A stretch of 64,000 nt of DNA from DASSKA01 sp963839365 (GCA_963839365.1 CAWIUT010000001.1:62001-126000); one strand, 5' to 3'; shown: positions 9,161-18,315, counted from the first letter of the stretch. Notes: generated by a model from the letters alone, not told the origin. A program made the numbers and translations.

Positions 9161-9793
9161 TCAGAGCCAGCCGTTCTCTTCGGCGATGCGCACCGCCTCG
9201 GCGCGGTTGGCCGCGCCCGTCTTGCCGATCGCCGAGGACAGGTGGTTGCGCACCGTCCCCTCGGACAGATGCAGCCCGTCGGCGATGGTGGCCACCGAAG
9301 CGCCGCGACGCGCGGTGCGCAGCACCTCGGACTCACGTGCGGTCAACGGGGACTCGCCGGCGGTCAGGCTGTCGGCGGCGAGCATCGGGTCCACCACCCG
9401 CAGCCCGCCGTGCACCCGGCGCACGGCGTCGGCGAGCTGGCGCGCCGGGGTGTCCTTGACCACGAAGCCGTCCGCGCCTGCCTGCATCGCCCGCCGCAGG
9501 TAGCCGGGCCGGCCGAACGTCGTCACGATCAGCACCCGGGTCTGCGGCCGCGTCTGCTTGAGCGCCTGGGTGGCCTCGATGCCGTCCATGCCCGGCATCT
9601 CCACGTCCAGCAGTGCCACGTCGGGATGGTGCTCGGCGGCAGCGGCCACCACCGCGTCGCCGGAGCCCACCTCGGCGACCACCTCGAGGTCTGGTTCCAG
9701 GGCCAGCAGCGCGGCCAGTGCACCGCGCACCAGCGCCTGGTCGTCGGCCAGCAGCAACCGGATGGTTCCGGACGCGTCCGCCGCCGCGCTCAT
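9161..9793 (-). CDS. LuxR/NarL-family response regulator
   Basis: A 210-residue two-component response regulator. The receiver domain has LLLADDQALVRG with the acidic pair, the phospho-acceptor Asp in VALLDVEMPGMDG and the conserved Lys in FVVKDTPA. The C-terminal GerE helix-turn-helix reads PLTARESEVL, then ATIADGLHLSEGTVRNHLSS. Its ATG overlaps the kinase stop by 4 bp. It probably controls the adjacent ABC exporter operon, and a palindrome at 12767-12778 in front of the first gene is a candidate binding site. Confidence 0.93.
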   Translation of the reverse strand: MSAAADASGTIRLLLADDQALVRGALAALLALEPDLEVVAEVGSGDAVVAAAAEHHPDVALLDVEMPGMDGIEATQALKQTRPQTRVLIVTTFGRPGYLRRAMQAGADGFVVKDTPARQLADAVRRVHGGLRVVDPMLAADSLTAGESPLTARESEVLRTARRGASVATIADGLHLSEGTVRNHLSSAIGKTGAANRAEAVRIAEENGWL

Positions 9794-10956
9794 CGGATGC
9801 TCACCTGGAGCAGGAACCCGGAGGGCTGCAGCCGTCGGGCCAGGAGTACGGCGCCCGCGGCCGCCGCCCGTTCGCGGAGCCCGGCCAGCCCATGACCGGG
9901 CGGCCACTGCTCGGCCGGACCCGTGCCGTCGTCGCGCACCTCCACGTGGTCGGCCGCCAACCGCACCGAGCAGGTGGTCGCGCCGCTGTGCCGGATCACG
10001 TTGGTGACCCCCTCCCGCACCGTCCACGCGAACAGCTCGCGGAGCTCGGAGGGCACGTCGTCGGTGGAGTTCGGCAGGTCGGCCACGATGTCCGCCGCCT
10101 GCAGGGCCACCCGGGCCCGGGCCAGCTCCCCGGGCAGGGTGAGCTCCCGGTAGCCCTCCACGGCGCGGCGCACGTCGGCCAGCGCGTCCCGGCTGAGCCG
10201 CTCGAGGTCGGCGAGCTCGGTGCGGGCCCGGTCCGGGTCGGCGTCGTACAGCCGGGCGGCGAGCTCGGCCTTGACGGTGATCACGGTCAGGGAGTGACCG
10301 AGGATGTCGTGCAGGTCCCGCGCGAACCGGTTGCGCTCCTCCTGCACCGCCAGTCGCGCGTTCACCTCGCGGGCCTGCAGCAGCTGCACGTTCCGGGTCA
10401 TCAGCATCTGCACGCCCCACATCGCGAAAGCCGCGGTGCAGATCGCGAACGCGAGCCCACCCTGGGGTGACCAGCCGGGCACCGTGGACCCGGTTGCCAC
10501 CGTGAACACGGCCAGCACGGCGGTGAAAGCCAGCGCGGTCACGGTGTTCAGACAGACCACGCCGACCACGGCGACGTACACCAGCGCGGACAGGCCCACC
10601 TGGCCGAGCGCAAGCGTCATCACGGCGGCAAGCGCGAGCAGGGTGCCCAGGATCAGCGCGGCCCGTGCCGGCTCCACACGGAGCATCAGGTTGTGCCGTC
10701 GACACCGGACCCAGGCGAACGCCACCAGGTAGGCCAGTGCGAAGGCCACCGTGGCGAGCAGGCCGACCAGCCCGGCCACGGTGTCCCGGCCGTTCCAGGC
10801 CAGCTCCCAGGCCTTGCCCAGCGAGTCGGCGAGGAAGATCAGCCAGACCGCGGCGAAGACGATCCCACCCCGGCCGCGCGGGACGACCGTCGGGGCACCG
10901 GTCTCCGACGATCGTCCCCGGGACGACGTGTCGCCGGCCGAGGACAGCGTGCTCAT
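9790..10956 (-). CDS. Sensor histidine kinase, HisKA_3 (DesK/NarX-like)
   Basis: A 388-residue membrane kinase. Roughly six hydrophobic segments fill the first 190 residues, followed by the HisKA_3 dimerisation motif ERNRFARDLHDILGHSLTVI with the phospho-histidine, and a HATPase domain with VRDDGTGP and GHGLAGLRERA. No large extracellular sensor domain is present, so it may sense the membrane or the neighbouring transporter. It lies 17 nt after the permease gene and overlaps the regulator gene. Confidence 0.92.
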   Translation of the reverse strand: MSTLSSAGDTSSRGRSSETGAPTVVPRGRGGIVFAAVWLIFLADSLGKAWELAWNGRDTVAGLVGLLATVAFALAYLVAFAWVRCRRHNLMLRVEPARAALILGTLLALAAVMTLALGQVGLSALVYVAVVGVVCLNTVTALAFTAVLAVFTVATGSTVPGWSPQGGLAFAICTAAFAMWGVQMLMTRNVQLLQAREVNARLAVQEERNRFARDLHDILGHSLTVITVKAELAARLYDADPDRARTELADLERLSRDALADVRRAVEGYRELTLPGELARARVALQAADIVADLPNSTDDVPSELRELFAWTVREGVTNVIRHSGATTCSVRLAADHVEVRDDGTGPAEQWPPGHGLAGLRERAAAAGAVLLARRLQPSGFLLQVSIR

Positions 10957-10973
10957 GGCGCTCACGGTAGTGC

Positions 10974-11756
10974 TCAGACCCGCGCGGTGTCCTTGCGGAA
11001 CCGCCAGGCGGCGCCGACCACGAAAATGGCCAGCCAGACCACGAGGTTCACGAACCAGACGAGGTGAACCGCGCCTCCGGTCAGGGGCGCGTGCACGATC
11101 TGGTTGAGCCCGTACATCGGGGTGAACTGCGCCACGTGCCACATGAGCGACCCCTTGGTCAGCGGCACGAACAGGCCACCGAGGAACGCCAGCAGCGCCA
11201 GGCCCGGCCCCAGGATCTGCATCACGTTCTCGCTGGGGAGCAGGTAGCCCATGAACAGACCGAACGCGGCGAACACCAGCGAGCCGACCCAGCCGATCAG
11301 GCCGGTCTCGATCCACAGCGCGGTCGGCATCTGCGCCTGGTGGGTGACGATGCCGGCGCCGTACACGGCGAGGATCGAGACCAGTCCGATGACCAGCGCC
11401 ATCACCATCTTCACCGCGATATAGGCGACCGGTGCCAGCGGGGTCAGCCGCAGCTGCCGGCTCCAGCCCAGATTGCGCTCGACGGAGACCATCGCGCCCG
11501 CCGCGGTGGTGGCGAGCATCGCGCCGTAGACCGCCATGCTGATCATGATGAAGGCGGCCACGTTCCCGTGGCCGACGCTCTGGTCGGAGTACTTCTGGTT
11601 CAGCCCGAACAGCAGGAAGAACACCACTGGCATGACCAGGGTGAAGATGACGGTCCGGCGGTTGCGGACCATCCTCCGCAGCTCCAGGCCGAGGATGGTG
11701 CCGTTGAAGCCGCCCAGCGGCGGGACCCGGCGGATGGACAGGTCGATGGTGCTCAT
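10974..11756 (-). CDS. ABC-2 type transporter permease
   Basis: A 260-residue permease with six hydrophobic segments, typical of the ABC-2 (DrrB-like) group that exports drugs or lipids. A short cytoplasmic N-terminus (LELRRMVRNRRTVIF) precedes the first membrane segment. It overlaps the ATPase gene by 4 bp, so one ATPase and one permease presumably assemble as a 2+2 exporter. Substrate unknown; linkage to a kinase/regulator pair resembles envelope-stress or lipid-fluidity exporters. Confidence 0.92.
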   Translation of the reverse strand: MSTIDLSIRRVPPLGGFNGTILGLELRRMVRNRRTVIFTLVMPVVFFLLFGLNQKYSDQSVGHGNVAAFIMISMAVYGAMLATTAAGAMVSVERNLGWSRQLRLTPLAPVAYIAVKMVMALVIGLVSILAVYGAGIVTHQAQMPTALWIETGLIGWVGSLVFAAFGLFMGYLLPSENVMQILGPGLALLAFLGGLFVPLTKGSLMWHVAQFTPMYGLNQIVHAPLTGGAVHLVWFVNLVVWLAIFVVGAAWRFRKDTARV

Positions 11757-12706
11757 CGGGCGGTTCCTTCGGTGTCGGCCGGGTCGTCCCCGGTCAGGGC
11801 GAGAAAGGCGTCCTCGAGACCGCGCGAGGTGATCTCCAGGTCGCGGGCGTTGGTGCGGGTCAGCAGGTGGCGGGCCACCTGGTCGGTGTCGTGGGAGTGC
11901 AGCAACACCGACTCGCCGCGGATCTCCACCGCGTCGACGAAGGGGATCGCCTTCAGCGCCTGCTCGTCAGGGTCCGGGATGGTGGCGCGCACGGTGCGGC
12001 CGGAGGCGAGCTTCTTCACCTCCGCAGCGCTGCCGTCGGCGACCACCCGGCCCTTGCTGACCAGCACGATCCGGTCGGCGTAGGCGTCGGCCTCCTCGAG
12101 GTAGTGCGTCGCGAACAGCACCGTGCGGCCGCGCGCCGCGTCGCTGCGGATCGAGGTCCAGAACGCGCGCCGGCCCTCGACGTCCATTCCGGTCGTCGGC
12201 TCGTCGAGCAGCAGGAGCGCCGGGTCGGGCAGCAGCGCCATCGCGAACCGCAGCCGCTGCTGCTCGCCGCCGGAGCACTTGCCGACCTTCCGGTCGGCGA
12301 TCCCGTCGATGCCCGCCCGGGCCAGCACCTCGGTGACCGGGGCCGGGTTCGGGAAGAGGCTGGCGGTGTAGGCGACGGTCTCGGCGACCGTGAGGTCCTT
12401 GAGCAGGCCGCCGGTCTGCATCACCGCGGCGACCAGGCCGCGGCGGATCGCTTCGTGGGGGTCGACTCCGAGCACCCGGACCTCACCGGCGCTCGGCCGG
12501 GACAGCCCGAGGACCATGTTGATGGTCGAGGTCTTCCCGGCACCGTTCGGACCGAGGAAGGCGACCACCTCGCCCTGCCGGACCCCCAGGTCCAGGTCAC
12601 GGACGGCGCGCACGGACCCGAAGGTCTTGGAGACGCCCCGCAGGCTGATCGAAGGAACGTCGGCGGCCACCTGGGAGGGCGCGGCGACGAGGTTGGTCTG
12701 CGTCAT
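11753..12706 (-). CDS. ABC transporter ATP-binding protein (DrrA-like)
   Basis: A 317-residue ATPase subunit. Walker A is GPNGAGKTS, the signature is CSGGEQQRLRFA and Walker B is LLLLDEPTTGMD. The C-terminal extension after residue 220 is usual for DrrA-type exporters. It is the first gene of an operon ATPase-permease-kinase-regulator. The intergenic palindrome at 12767-12778 sits about 60 bp upstream of its ATG. Confidence 0.93.
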   Translation of the reverse strand: MTQTNLVAAPSQVAADVPSISLRGVSKTFGSVRAVRDLDLGVRQGEVVAFLGPNGAGKTSTINMVLGLSRPSAGEVRVLGVDPHEAIRRGLVAAVMQTGGLLKDLTVAETVAYTASLFPNPAPVTEVLARAGIDGIADRKVGKCSGGEQQRLRFAMALLPDPALLLLDEPTTGMDVEGRRAFWTSIRSDAARGRTVLFATHYLEEADAYADRIVLVSKGRVVADGSAAEVKKLASGRTVRATIPDPDEQALKAIPFVDAVEIRGESVLLHSHDTDQVARHLLTRTNARDLEITSRGLEDAFLALTGDDPADTEGTAR

Positions 12707-12766
12707 GGCTCAGATCCTGCCGGGACCCGCTCCGAGCTGCTTCTACCTCTCGTCACGACTCGCCTG

Positions 12767-12778
12767 TGACATTTGTCA
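12767..12778. promoter_or_regulatory. Candidate operator of the ABC/two-component operon
   Basis: The sequence TGACATTTGTCA is a perfect 12-bp palindrome in the 89-bp gap before the ATPase gene. A site like this suits a dimeric NarL-type response regulator, and such operons are often autoregulated. No other palindrome of similar quality is in the gap. Confidence 0.5.
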
Positions 12779-12795
12779 GGCCCCCGCCGTCAGGC

Positions 12796-13467
12796 TCAGG
12801 TGAGCCGCTCGGCGAGCTCCTCGAGACTGGTCACCGTGTGCGTCGGCGCGGTGAAGATCGCCGGGTAGTGGGCGTCGGTGCGGTTCAGCCAGGCGGTCTG
12901 CATCCCGGCCCGGGCGGCGCCGTCGATGTCCCATGGGTGCACCGCGACCAGCATCATCTCCTCCAGAGGTACGTCGCACGTGCGGGCGGCGTGCTCGTAG
13001 GCGAGCCGGGCCGGCTTCCAGATCCCGACGTCCTCCACCGAGAGGAGGTGCTCGAAGCAGTCGGCGAGGTCCGCATCGGCGACCAGCTTCTCGGCGAACC
13101 TGCTGGCGCCGTTGCTGAGCGTGACCATCCGGATGCCGGCATCCTCGAGCTGGTGCACGCCGGGTGCGATGTCGGGGTGCAAGACGAGCTCCTCGAAACC
13201 GCTCATGATGTGGCTGACCGCCTCCTCGACCGAGCGGCTGGGCTGTGCCGGCGGGAGGAGCACCCGCAGCGTCTGCTCACCGATCTGGGCGAAGGGCTTG
13301 GCCTGCCCGGCCACCGAGAGCGCGAAGCCGTCGCGCAGCACGCAGGCGAACCACAACTGGGCCATGCTCGCGGGCGCACCGACGTCGATGAACCGCGCGG
13401 CCAGCGGTGACAGGTCGGACATGGTCTCGTTGACGTCGAAGACGACGACGGGCGGCGCACTGCTCAT
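12796..13467 (-). CDS. HAD-superfamily hydrolase, haloacid dehalogenase type II-like
   Basis: A 223-residue HAD protein. The nucleophile motif is VVVFDVNETM, where the usual DxD/DxYGT pattern is DVNET, as in a subgroup annotated as type II haloacid dehalogenases. The later motifs are TLSNGAS, the lysine in GIWKPARLAYEH, and VAVHPWDIDGAARAGM. The physiological substrate is uncertain; true 2-haloacid activity is not implied by the family alone. It stands alone between the ABC operon and dusB. Confidence 0.82.
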   Translation of the reverse strand: MSSAPPVVVFDVNETMSDLSPLAARFIDVGAPASMAQLWFACVLRDGFALSVAGQAKPFAQIGEQTLRVLLPPAQPSRSVEEAVSHIMSGFEELVLHPDIAPGVHQLEDAGIRMVTLSNGASRFAEKLVADADLADCFEHLLSVEDVGIWKPARLAYEHAARTCDVPLEEMMLVAVHPWDIDGAARAGMQTAWLNRTDAHYPAIFTAPTHTVTSLEELAERLT

Positions 13468-13522
13468 GCTGTCTCCTTCCCTGTCGCGGACCGTTCATGC
13501 GGGGCCGGCGGCCCCGGGCAGG

Positions 13523-14752
13523 TCAGCCGCCGGAGACCTCCGAGGCGTCCTCACGCTGCGCCGCCGCGGTTCCGTCGGTGTCGTCCAGCCAGCCCTCCGG
13601 AAGCACGACGCGTCGCGAGCTGCCCTGCCGACCTCGCGGTTTGCCGAGCTCGGCGACAGGGAACGGCTCCTCGGGGTCGAGCCTGGCCAGCAGCTCGTCC
13701 AGCACCGCCAGCGAGGTGACCAGGCCCAGCGAGCGGCGCAGCTCCCCCCCGGCCTGGAAGCCCTTGAGGTACCACGAGATGTGCTTGCGCAGCTCCTTGC
13801 AGCCGCGCTCCTCGCCCATGTACTCACACAACAGCTCCGCGTGGCGCCGCACCATCGAGGTGACCTCACCGAGACGCGGCAGTGTCCTGCGAGACGACGG
13901 CTGCGCGGCCTCACCAGGCGCCACCGGGTCGCCGGCGAACGCGGCGGCCAGGTCCCGGAACAACCACGGTCGGCCCAGGCAGCCGCGGCCCACCACCACA
14001 CCGGCGGCGCCGGTCTCCCGCACCATCCGCAGCGCGTCCTCGGCCTCCCAGATGTCGCCGTTGCCGAGCACGGGGATGTCCACGTGGCTCACCAGGTCGG
14101 CGATGGAGTCCCAGTCGGCGGTCCCGGAGTAGGCCTGGCTGACCGTGCGCGCGTGCAGCGCGATCGCCGCCGCGCCGGTCTCCTGCGCGATCCGGCCGGC
14201 GTCCCGGTAGGTCAGGTGGCCGTCGTCGATCCCCTTGCGGGTCTTCACGGTCACCGGCACGTCGTACGGCGCGGCCGCGGTGACCGCCGCGGACACGATC
14301 TCCGCGAAGAGGCCGCGCTTCCACGGCAGGGCCCCGCCGCCGCCCTTGCGGGTCACCTTGGGGACCGGGCAGCCGAAGTTGAGGTCCACGTGCGCGACGC
14401 CGTAGTCCGCGCACAGGATCTCCGCGGCCTTGCCGACGTAGACGGGGTCGGTGCCGTACAGCTGCACCGAGCGGACCGCCTCCTGCGGGTCGAAGGCCAG
14501 CATGGACAGCGTGGTCTCGTCCCGCTCGACCACGCCACGGGAGGTGATCATCTCGCAGACGTACAGTCCAGGGGCCCCTGAGGAGCGACCGGACTCGGCG
14601 GCTCCGCGGGCGCCCTGCTCACGACACAGCCGCCGGTACGCCGCGTTGGTCACCCCGGCCATCGGCGCGAGGACGACCGGGGTGCTCACCCGAACCGGCC
14701 CGAGCACCAGCTCGCCGGGCAGATCTCGCGCTTCGAGCGTCGTGGCGGACAT
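13523..14752 (-). CDS. dusB: tRNA-dihydrouridine synthase
   Basis: FMN- and NADPH-dependent reduction of uridines in tRNA. The 409-residue protein has the Dus signatures VVLAPMAGVTNAAYRRLCRE, the catalytic-cysteine region LNFGCPVPKVTRKGGGGALP, GNGDIWEAEDALRM and GRGCLGRPWLFRDL. It is longer than Escherichia coli DusB because of an N-terminal insertion around residues 45-55 and a C-terminal tail, both seen in actinobacterial members. It lies just upstream of the HAD gene on the same strand. Confidence 0.94.
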   Translation of the reverse strand: MSATTLEARDLPGELVLGPVRVSTPVVLAPMAGVTNAAYRRLCREQGARGAAESGRSSGAPGLYVCEMITSRGVVERDETTLSMLAFDPQEAVRSVQLYGTDPVYVGKAAEILCADYGVAHVDLNFGCPVPKVTRKGGGGALPWKRGLFAEIVSAAVTAAAPYDVPVTVKTRKGIDDGHLTYRDAGRIAQETGAAAIALHARTVSQAYSGTADWDSIADLVSHVDIPVLGNGDIWEAEDALRMVRETGAAGVVVGRGCLGRPWLFRDLAAAFAGDPVAPGEAAQPSSRRTLPRLGEVTSMVRRHAELLCEYMGEERGCKELRKHISWYLKGFQAGGELRRSLGLVTSLAVLDELLARLDPEEPFPVAELGKPRGRQGSSRRVVLPEGWLDDTDGTAAAQREDASEVSGG

Positions 14753-14806
14753 GACGCCATTGTCCCAAGCGGCGCCGGACCGCCCAAACCGCCGCCCGAA
14801 CCGCGG

Positions 14807-15457
14807 TCAGGGCCGCCGCTTCTCCACGCCGATCTTCCCGGTCCACGTGATCGGGTCGAACGCCTGGTCCGGCCGGTAGCTGACCGCCGTGAGGCTCCCG
14901 TGGTGCGGCGCCAGGTAGACCAGGCAGGTGGTGAAAGACCTGCCCGGGCCGAACTTCTTGGGCAGCGGCTGCGAGGGGCACCGCTTGAACGAGGTGGTGA
15001 ACGCGGCAGGCGGCAGCAGGGTGTTGTGGGCGTCGACGCCGTACAACGGGACCGGTCCACCGCCGACGTCCCCCTGGCCGACGTTGCGGACCGACACCTG
15101 CACGTAGTACGGCGTGGACCGGCGGGTGCTGTCGTCGAGCACGAAGCCCGACAGGTCCCTGGTCCTGCCGCGGGTGGCGCTCTTCGCCGTCAGCTCCAGC
15201 ACCGTCCCGCGGTGCTGGTCGGGCTCGTAGATCACCGACGCGCTGCCCCCGAACGACAGCTTGCTGCCCGGGTCGGTGAGCGAGACGCCGGCCGGCACGC
15301 TCACCGTGGACGTCGGGGACGGTGACGGTGAGCGGGACGGGCTCCGGTGCGGCTGTGGCTGTCCGCCGGAGCTGCAGCCGGCGAGCGTGAGAACACCGGC
15401 GAACAGCACCGCGGCGGCACGGGCGGACACGGCGCGGGGGCCTCGCAGGGTTGGCAC
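14807..15457 (-). CDS. Putative secreted lipoprotein
   Basis: A 216-residue lipoprotein. The signal peptide ends in the lipobox LAGC, followed by a Ser/Pro-rich linker and a compact domain with two cysteines (KRCPSQPLP and FTTCLVYLAP). The domain resembles DUF4352-type immunoglobulin-like extracytoplasmic proteins, but the similarity is too weak to name. It probably sits on the outer face of the membrane. It lies between glyS and dusB on the same strand. Confidence 0.78.
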   Translation of the reverse strand: MPTLRGPRAVSARAAAVLFAGVLTLAGCSSGGQPQPHRSPSRSPSPSPTSTVSVPAGVSLTDPGSKLSFGGSASVIYEPDQHRGTVLELTAKSATRGRTRDLSGFVLDDSTRRSTPYYVQVSVRNVGQGDVGGGPVPLYGVDAHNTLLPPAAFTTSFKRCPSQPLPKKFGPGRSFTTCLVYLAPHHGSLTAVSYRPDQAFDPITWTGKIGVEKRRP

Positions 15458-15515
15458 CGCAACATTGTGCCTGTCCGCGGGCTCCGGCCGGGCCAGGCCC
15501 GGTGCCGTGTCGGGG

Positions 15516-16925
15516 TCAGCAGCCGAGCAGGCGCTCCGCGAAGTACCCCTTCACCTGGTCGATGGCGATCCGCTCCTGCTTCATGGTGTCCCGCTCGCGG
15601 ACGGTGACCGCGTGGTCGTCCAGGGTGTCGAAGTCCACGGTCACGCAGTACGGCGTGCCGATCTCGTCCTGGCGGCGGTACCGGCGGCCGATCGCGCCCG
15701 CGTCGTCGAAGTCCACGTTCCAGGCGGTGCGCAGGTCGGCGGCGAGGTCCCTGGCCCGCGGGGACAGGTCGGCGTTCCGGGACAGCGGCAGCACCGCGAC
15801 CTTGACCGGCGCCAGCCGCGGGTCGAGCCGCAGCAGGGTGCGCTTGTCCACCCCGCCCTTGGCGTTGGGAGCCTCGTCCTCGGCGTAGGCGTCGATCAGG
15901 AAGGCCATCATCGACCGGTTCACGCCGGCTGCCGGCTCGATGACGTAGGGCGTCCACCGCTCGCCGGTGCCCTGGTCGAAGTAGGACAGGTCCGCCCCGG
16001 AGTGCTCGCTGTGCGTGGTGAGGTCGAAGTCGGTGCGGTTGGCGACGCCCTCGAGCTCGCCCCACTCCGAGCCCTGGAAGGCGAACCGGTACTCGATGTC
16101 CACGGTGCGCTTGGAGTAGTGGCTCAGCTTCTCCTTCGGGTGCTCGTAGTGACGCAGGTTGTCCCGGCGGATCCCGAGGTCGACGTACCAGTCGGTGCGG
16201 GTGTCGATCCAGCGCTGGTGCCAGGCTTCGTCCTCCCCCGGCCTGACGAAGAACTCCATCTCCATCTGCTCGAACTCGCGGGTGCGGAAGATGAAGTTGC
16301 CCGGGGTGATCTCGTTGCGGAAGCTCTTGCCGATCTGGCCGATGCCGAACGGCGGCTTGCGGCGTGCGGATCCCATCACGTTCGCGAAGTTGATGAAGAT
16401 GCCCTGGGCGGTCTCCGGACGCAGGTAGTGCAGCCCCTCCTCGGACTCCACCGGACCGAGGTAGGTCTTGAGCAGCCCGTTGAACATCCGTGGCTCGCTC
16501 CAGGCGTTCTTGGTGCCGCAGTTCGGGCACGGCACCAAGGCCATGTCCACCGAGTCCGGGGAGATGGGCTCGCCCTTGCGCGCCATCCTCTCGGCGTACT
16601 CCTCCTGGAGGTGGTCCTCGCGGTAGCGCTTGTGGCAGGACTCGCACTCGATGAGCGGGTCGACGAACGCCTGGACGTGCCCGGAGGCCTCCCAGACCTT
16701 GGTGGGCAGGATCACCGAGGAGTCCAGCCCCACCACGTCGTCACGGCTGGTGACCATCGCCCGCCACCACTGGCGCTTGATGTTCTCCTTCAGCTCCACC
16801 CCGAGCGGACCGTAGTCCCAGGCCGAGCGGGTACCGCCGTAGATCTCACCGCACGGGTAGACGAACCCCCGCCGCTTGCACAGCGAGATGACGTTGTCGA
16901 GGGCGCGGTTGGCGGACTTGGACAT
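15516..16925 (-). CDS. glyS: Glycyl-tRNA synthetase (class II, dimeric type)
   Basis: Charges tRNA-Gly with glycine. About 469 residues, with class II motifs in FRNEITPGNFIFRTREFEQM and in EPAAGVNRSMMAFLIDAY, and a C-terminal anticodon-binding domain ending near LLGC. An insertion carries two Cys pairs (CESCHKRY, CPNCGTKN) that look like a zinc site. The ATG at 16925 gives MSKSANRALDNVISLCKRR, the usual start. A strong hairpin lies in its 5' leader. Confidence 0.96.
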   Translation of the reverse strand: MSKSANRALDNVISLCKRRGFVYPCGEIYGGTRSAWDYGPLGVELKENIKRQWWRAMVTSRDDVVGLDSSVILPTKVWEASGHVQAFVDPLIECESCHKRYREDHLQEEYAERMARKGEPISPDSVDMALVPCPNCGTKNAWSEPRMFNGLLKTYLGPVESEEGLHYLRPETAQGIFINFANVMGSARRKPPFGIGQIGKSFRNEITPGNFIFRTREFEQMEMEFFVRPGEDEAWHQRWIDTRTDWYVDLGIRRDNLRHYEHPKEKLSHYSKRTVDIEYRFAFQGSEWGELEGVANRTDFDLTTHSEHSGADLSYFDQGTGERWTPYVIEPAAGVNRSMMAFLIDAYAEDEAPNAKGGVDKRTLLRLDPRLAPVKVAVLPLSRNADLSPRARDLAADLRTAWNVDFDDAGAIGRRYRRQDEIGTPYCVTVDFDTLDDHAVTVRERDTMKQERIAIDQVKGYFAERLLGC

Positions 16926-16946
16926 CGATCGGCTCCATCGGTCGGG

Positions 16947-16981
16947 TGCGCCGGCTGGCTGCCGGCGCAGCACACAGACTA
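16947..16981 (-). promoter_or_regulatory. glyS promoter -10 and leader hairpin
   Basis: On the minus strand, TAGTCT (16981-16976) could be a -10 box. Directly after it lies a hairpin with perfect 9-bp arms TGCGCCGGC and GCCGGCGCA around a 5-nt loop (16969-16947), about 20 nt before the glyS ATG. It may fold at the very 5' end of the glyS message, or it may end transcription of the upstream monooxygenase-like gene. No T-box features are present. Confidence 0.45.
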
Positions 16982-16991
16982 TCTGCTGAGA

Positions 16992-17354
16992 TCAAACGGA
17001 ACCCCGCGGCCCGGACGGCTGTCCGGAAGCCGGTCCGGACCGGGGCACCGCGAGGTTCATCTCCTGCTCGGCGCCGGCCTCCACCAGCTCGTAGGCCGAC
17101 GGCTCGTCGACCGCCCTCGAGAGCAGCGGCACGGAGCGGACCTTCACCTCGTAGTGGGACAGCGCACGCCGGTAGCTGCCGACGTTCTCCCAGCGCGTGG
17201 TCAGCACCCACAGCGTGGGATCGTCCAGGTTGCGGCCGATGCGCCCTTCGAGGTACCCGTTCCGCTCGGCGAGCACCGCCAACGCCCCCTGCAGATCGGC
17301 CAGGAACGCCGTCCCGTCGGACTCCTCGACGCGGAACCGGTTCATCACGAGCAC
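16992..17354 (-). CDS. Antibiotic biosynthesis monooxygenase (ABM)-fold protein
   Basis: A 120-residue small protein with the ferredoxin-like ABM fold pattern: MNRFRVEESDGTAFLADLQG, then LWVLTTRWENVGSYRRALSH. Such proteins include heme-degrading and quinol monooxygenases, but the residues that define either activity cannot be confirmed. The last 20 residues are Pro/Ser/Gly rich and probably disordered. A second ATG three codons in is an alternative start. Confidence 0.75.
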   Translation of the reverse strand: MLVMNRFRVEESDGTAFLADLQGALAVLAERNGYLEGRIGRNLDDPTLWVLTTRWENVGSYRRALSHYEVKVRSVPLLSRAVDEPSAYELVEAGAEQEMNLAVPRSGPASGQPSGPRGSV

Positions 17355-17404
17355 AGGCCGACCCTACGCTCCGGGCGCCACCGCCCGGGTGCCCTGGCGT
17401 GGAG

Positions 17405-18205
17405 CTACAGGTTCGGCAGCGCCCCGCCGTAGCGCCGGTCCCGCTTGGCGTAGGTCTCGACGGCCTCCCACAGGTGTCGCCGGTCCACGTCGGGCCACAG
17501 CACGTCGGTGAACACGAGCTCGGAGTAGGCCGCCTGCCAGAGCATGAAGTTGCTCAACCGCTGCTCCCCCGACGTCCGCCACACCAGGTCCGCGTCGGCC
17601 AGCTCCGGCACGTACAACGCCTTGGCGAACGCCTTCTCGTCCACCTTCTCCGGGTCCAGCCGCCCGGCCGCCACCTCCCGGGCCAGGGTGCGGGCCGCGT
17701 CCGCGAGCTCGGCGCGGCCGCCGTAGTTGACGCACATCGTCAAGGTGAGCACGTCGTTGTCCTTGGTCATCTCCTCGGCGACCTGAAGCTCCTTGATCAC
17801 CGACCGCCACAGCCGACGGGACCGGCCGGCCCAGCGGACCCGGACCCCGAGTGCGTGCATCTCGTCGCGTCGCCGCCGGATCACGTCGCGGTTGAACCCC
17901 ATCAGGAACCGCACCTCGTCGGGGGCACGGGTCCAGTTCTCGGTGGAGAACGCGTAGGCCGAGATCGCCTTCACACCGACCTCGATGGCGCCCTCCACCA
18001 CGTCGAACAACGACGACTCGCCCGCCTCGTGCCCGGCGGTGCGCGGCAGCCCGCGCTGCCTGGCCCACCGTCCGTTGCCGTCCATGACGATGGCCACGTG
18101 GCGCGGCACCAGCTCCTCGGGCAGCTGCGGCGGCAGCGCTCCGGACGGGTGCCGGGAGGGCGGGCGTACGGCGGGGCGGGCGGCCGCGTTCTTGCCTCTC
18201 AACAA
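17405..18205 (-). CDS. uppS: Isoprenyl (polyprenyl) diphosphate synthase, cis type
   Basis: Builds Z-prenyl diphosphates, the lipid carrier for peptidoglycan and other envelope polymers. About 266 residues with all cis-prenyltransferase motifs: AIVMDGNGRWARQRGLPRTA, YAFSTENWTR, MCVNYGGRAELADA and VWRTSGEQRLSNFMLWQAAY. The start is taken at TTG 18205 because GGAGGG lies 7-8 nt before it; upstream in-frame codons would extend into a region without coding character. It lies in the conserved recO-uppS neighbourhood, here split by a divergent marR gene. Confidence 0.94.
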   Translation of the reverse strand: MLRGKNAAARPAVRPPSRHPSGALPPQLPEELVPRHVAIVMDGNGRWARQRGLPRTAGHEAGESSLFDVVEGAIEVGVKAISAYAFSTENWTRAPDEVRFLMGFNRDVIRRRRDEMHALGVRVRWAGRSRRLWRSVIKELQVAEEMTKDNDVLTLTMCVNYGGRAELADAARTLAREVAAGRLDPEKVDEKAFAKALYVPELADADLVWRTSGEQRLSNFMLWQAAYSELVFTDVLWPDVDRRHLWEAVETYAKRDRRYGGALPNL

Positions 18206-18315
18206 GTTGATCCCTCCACGATGTCGAGAACGGTGTCGGATTCCGCCAAAGCGCTGCAACCAACCTAGACTTTGTGCCGTCGGCAACCATTGGGGAACCC
18301 TGAAAGCGGGTGCAC

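Noticed and set aside
16926..16991. T-box riboswitch before glyS
   Set aside because: No specifier loop, no T-box sequence and too short a leader; only one hairpin is present.
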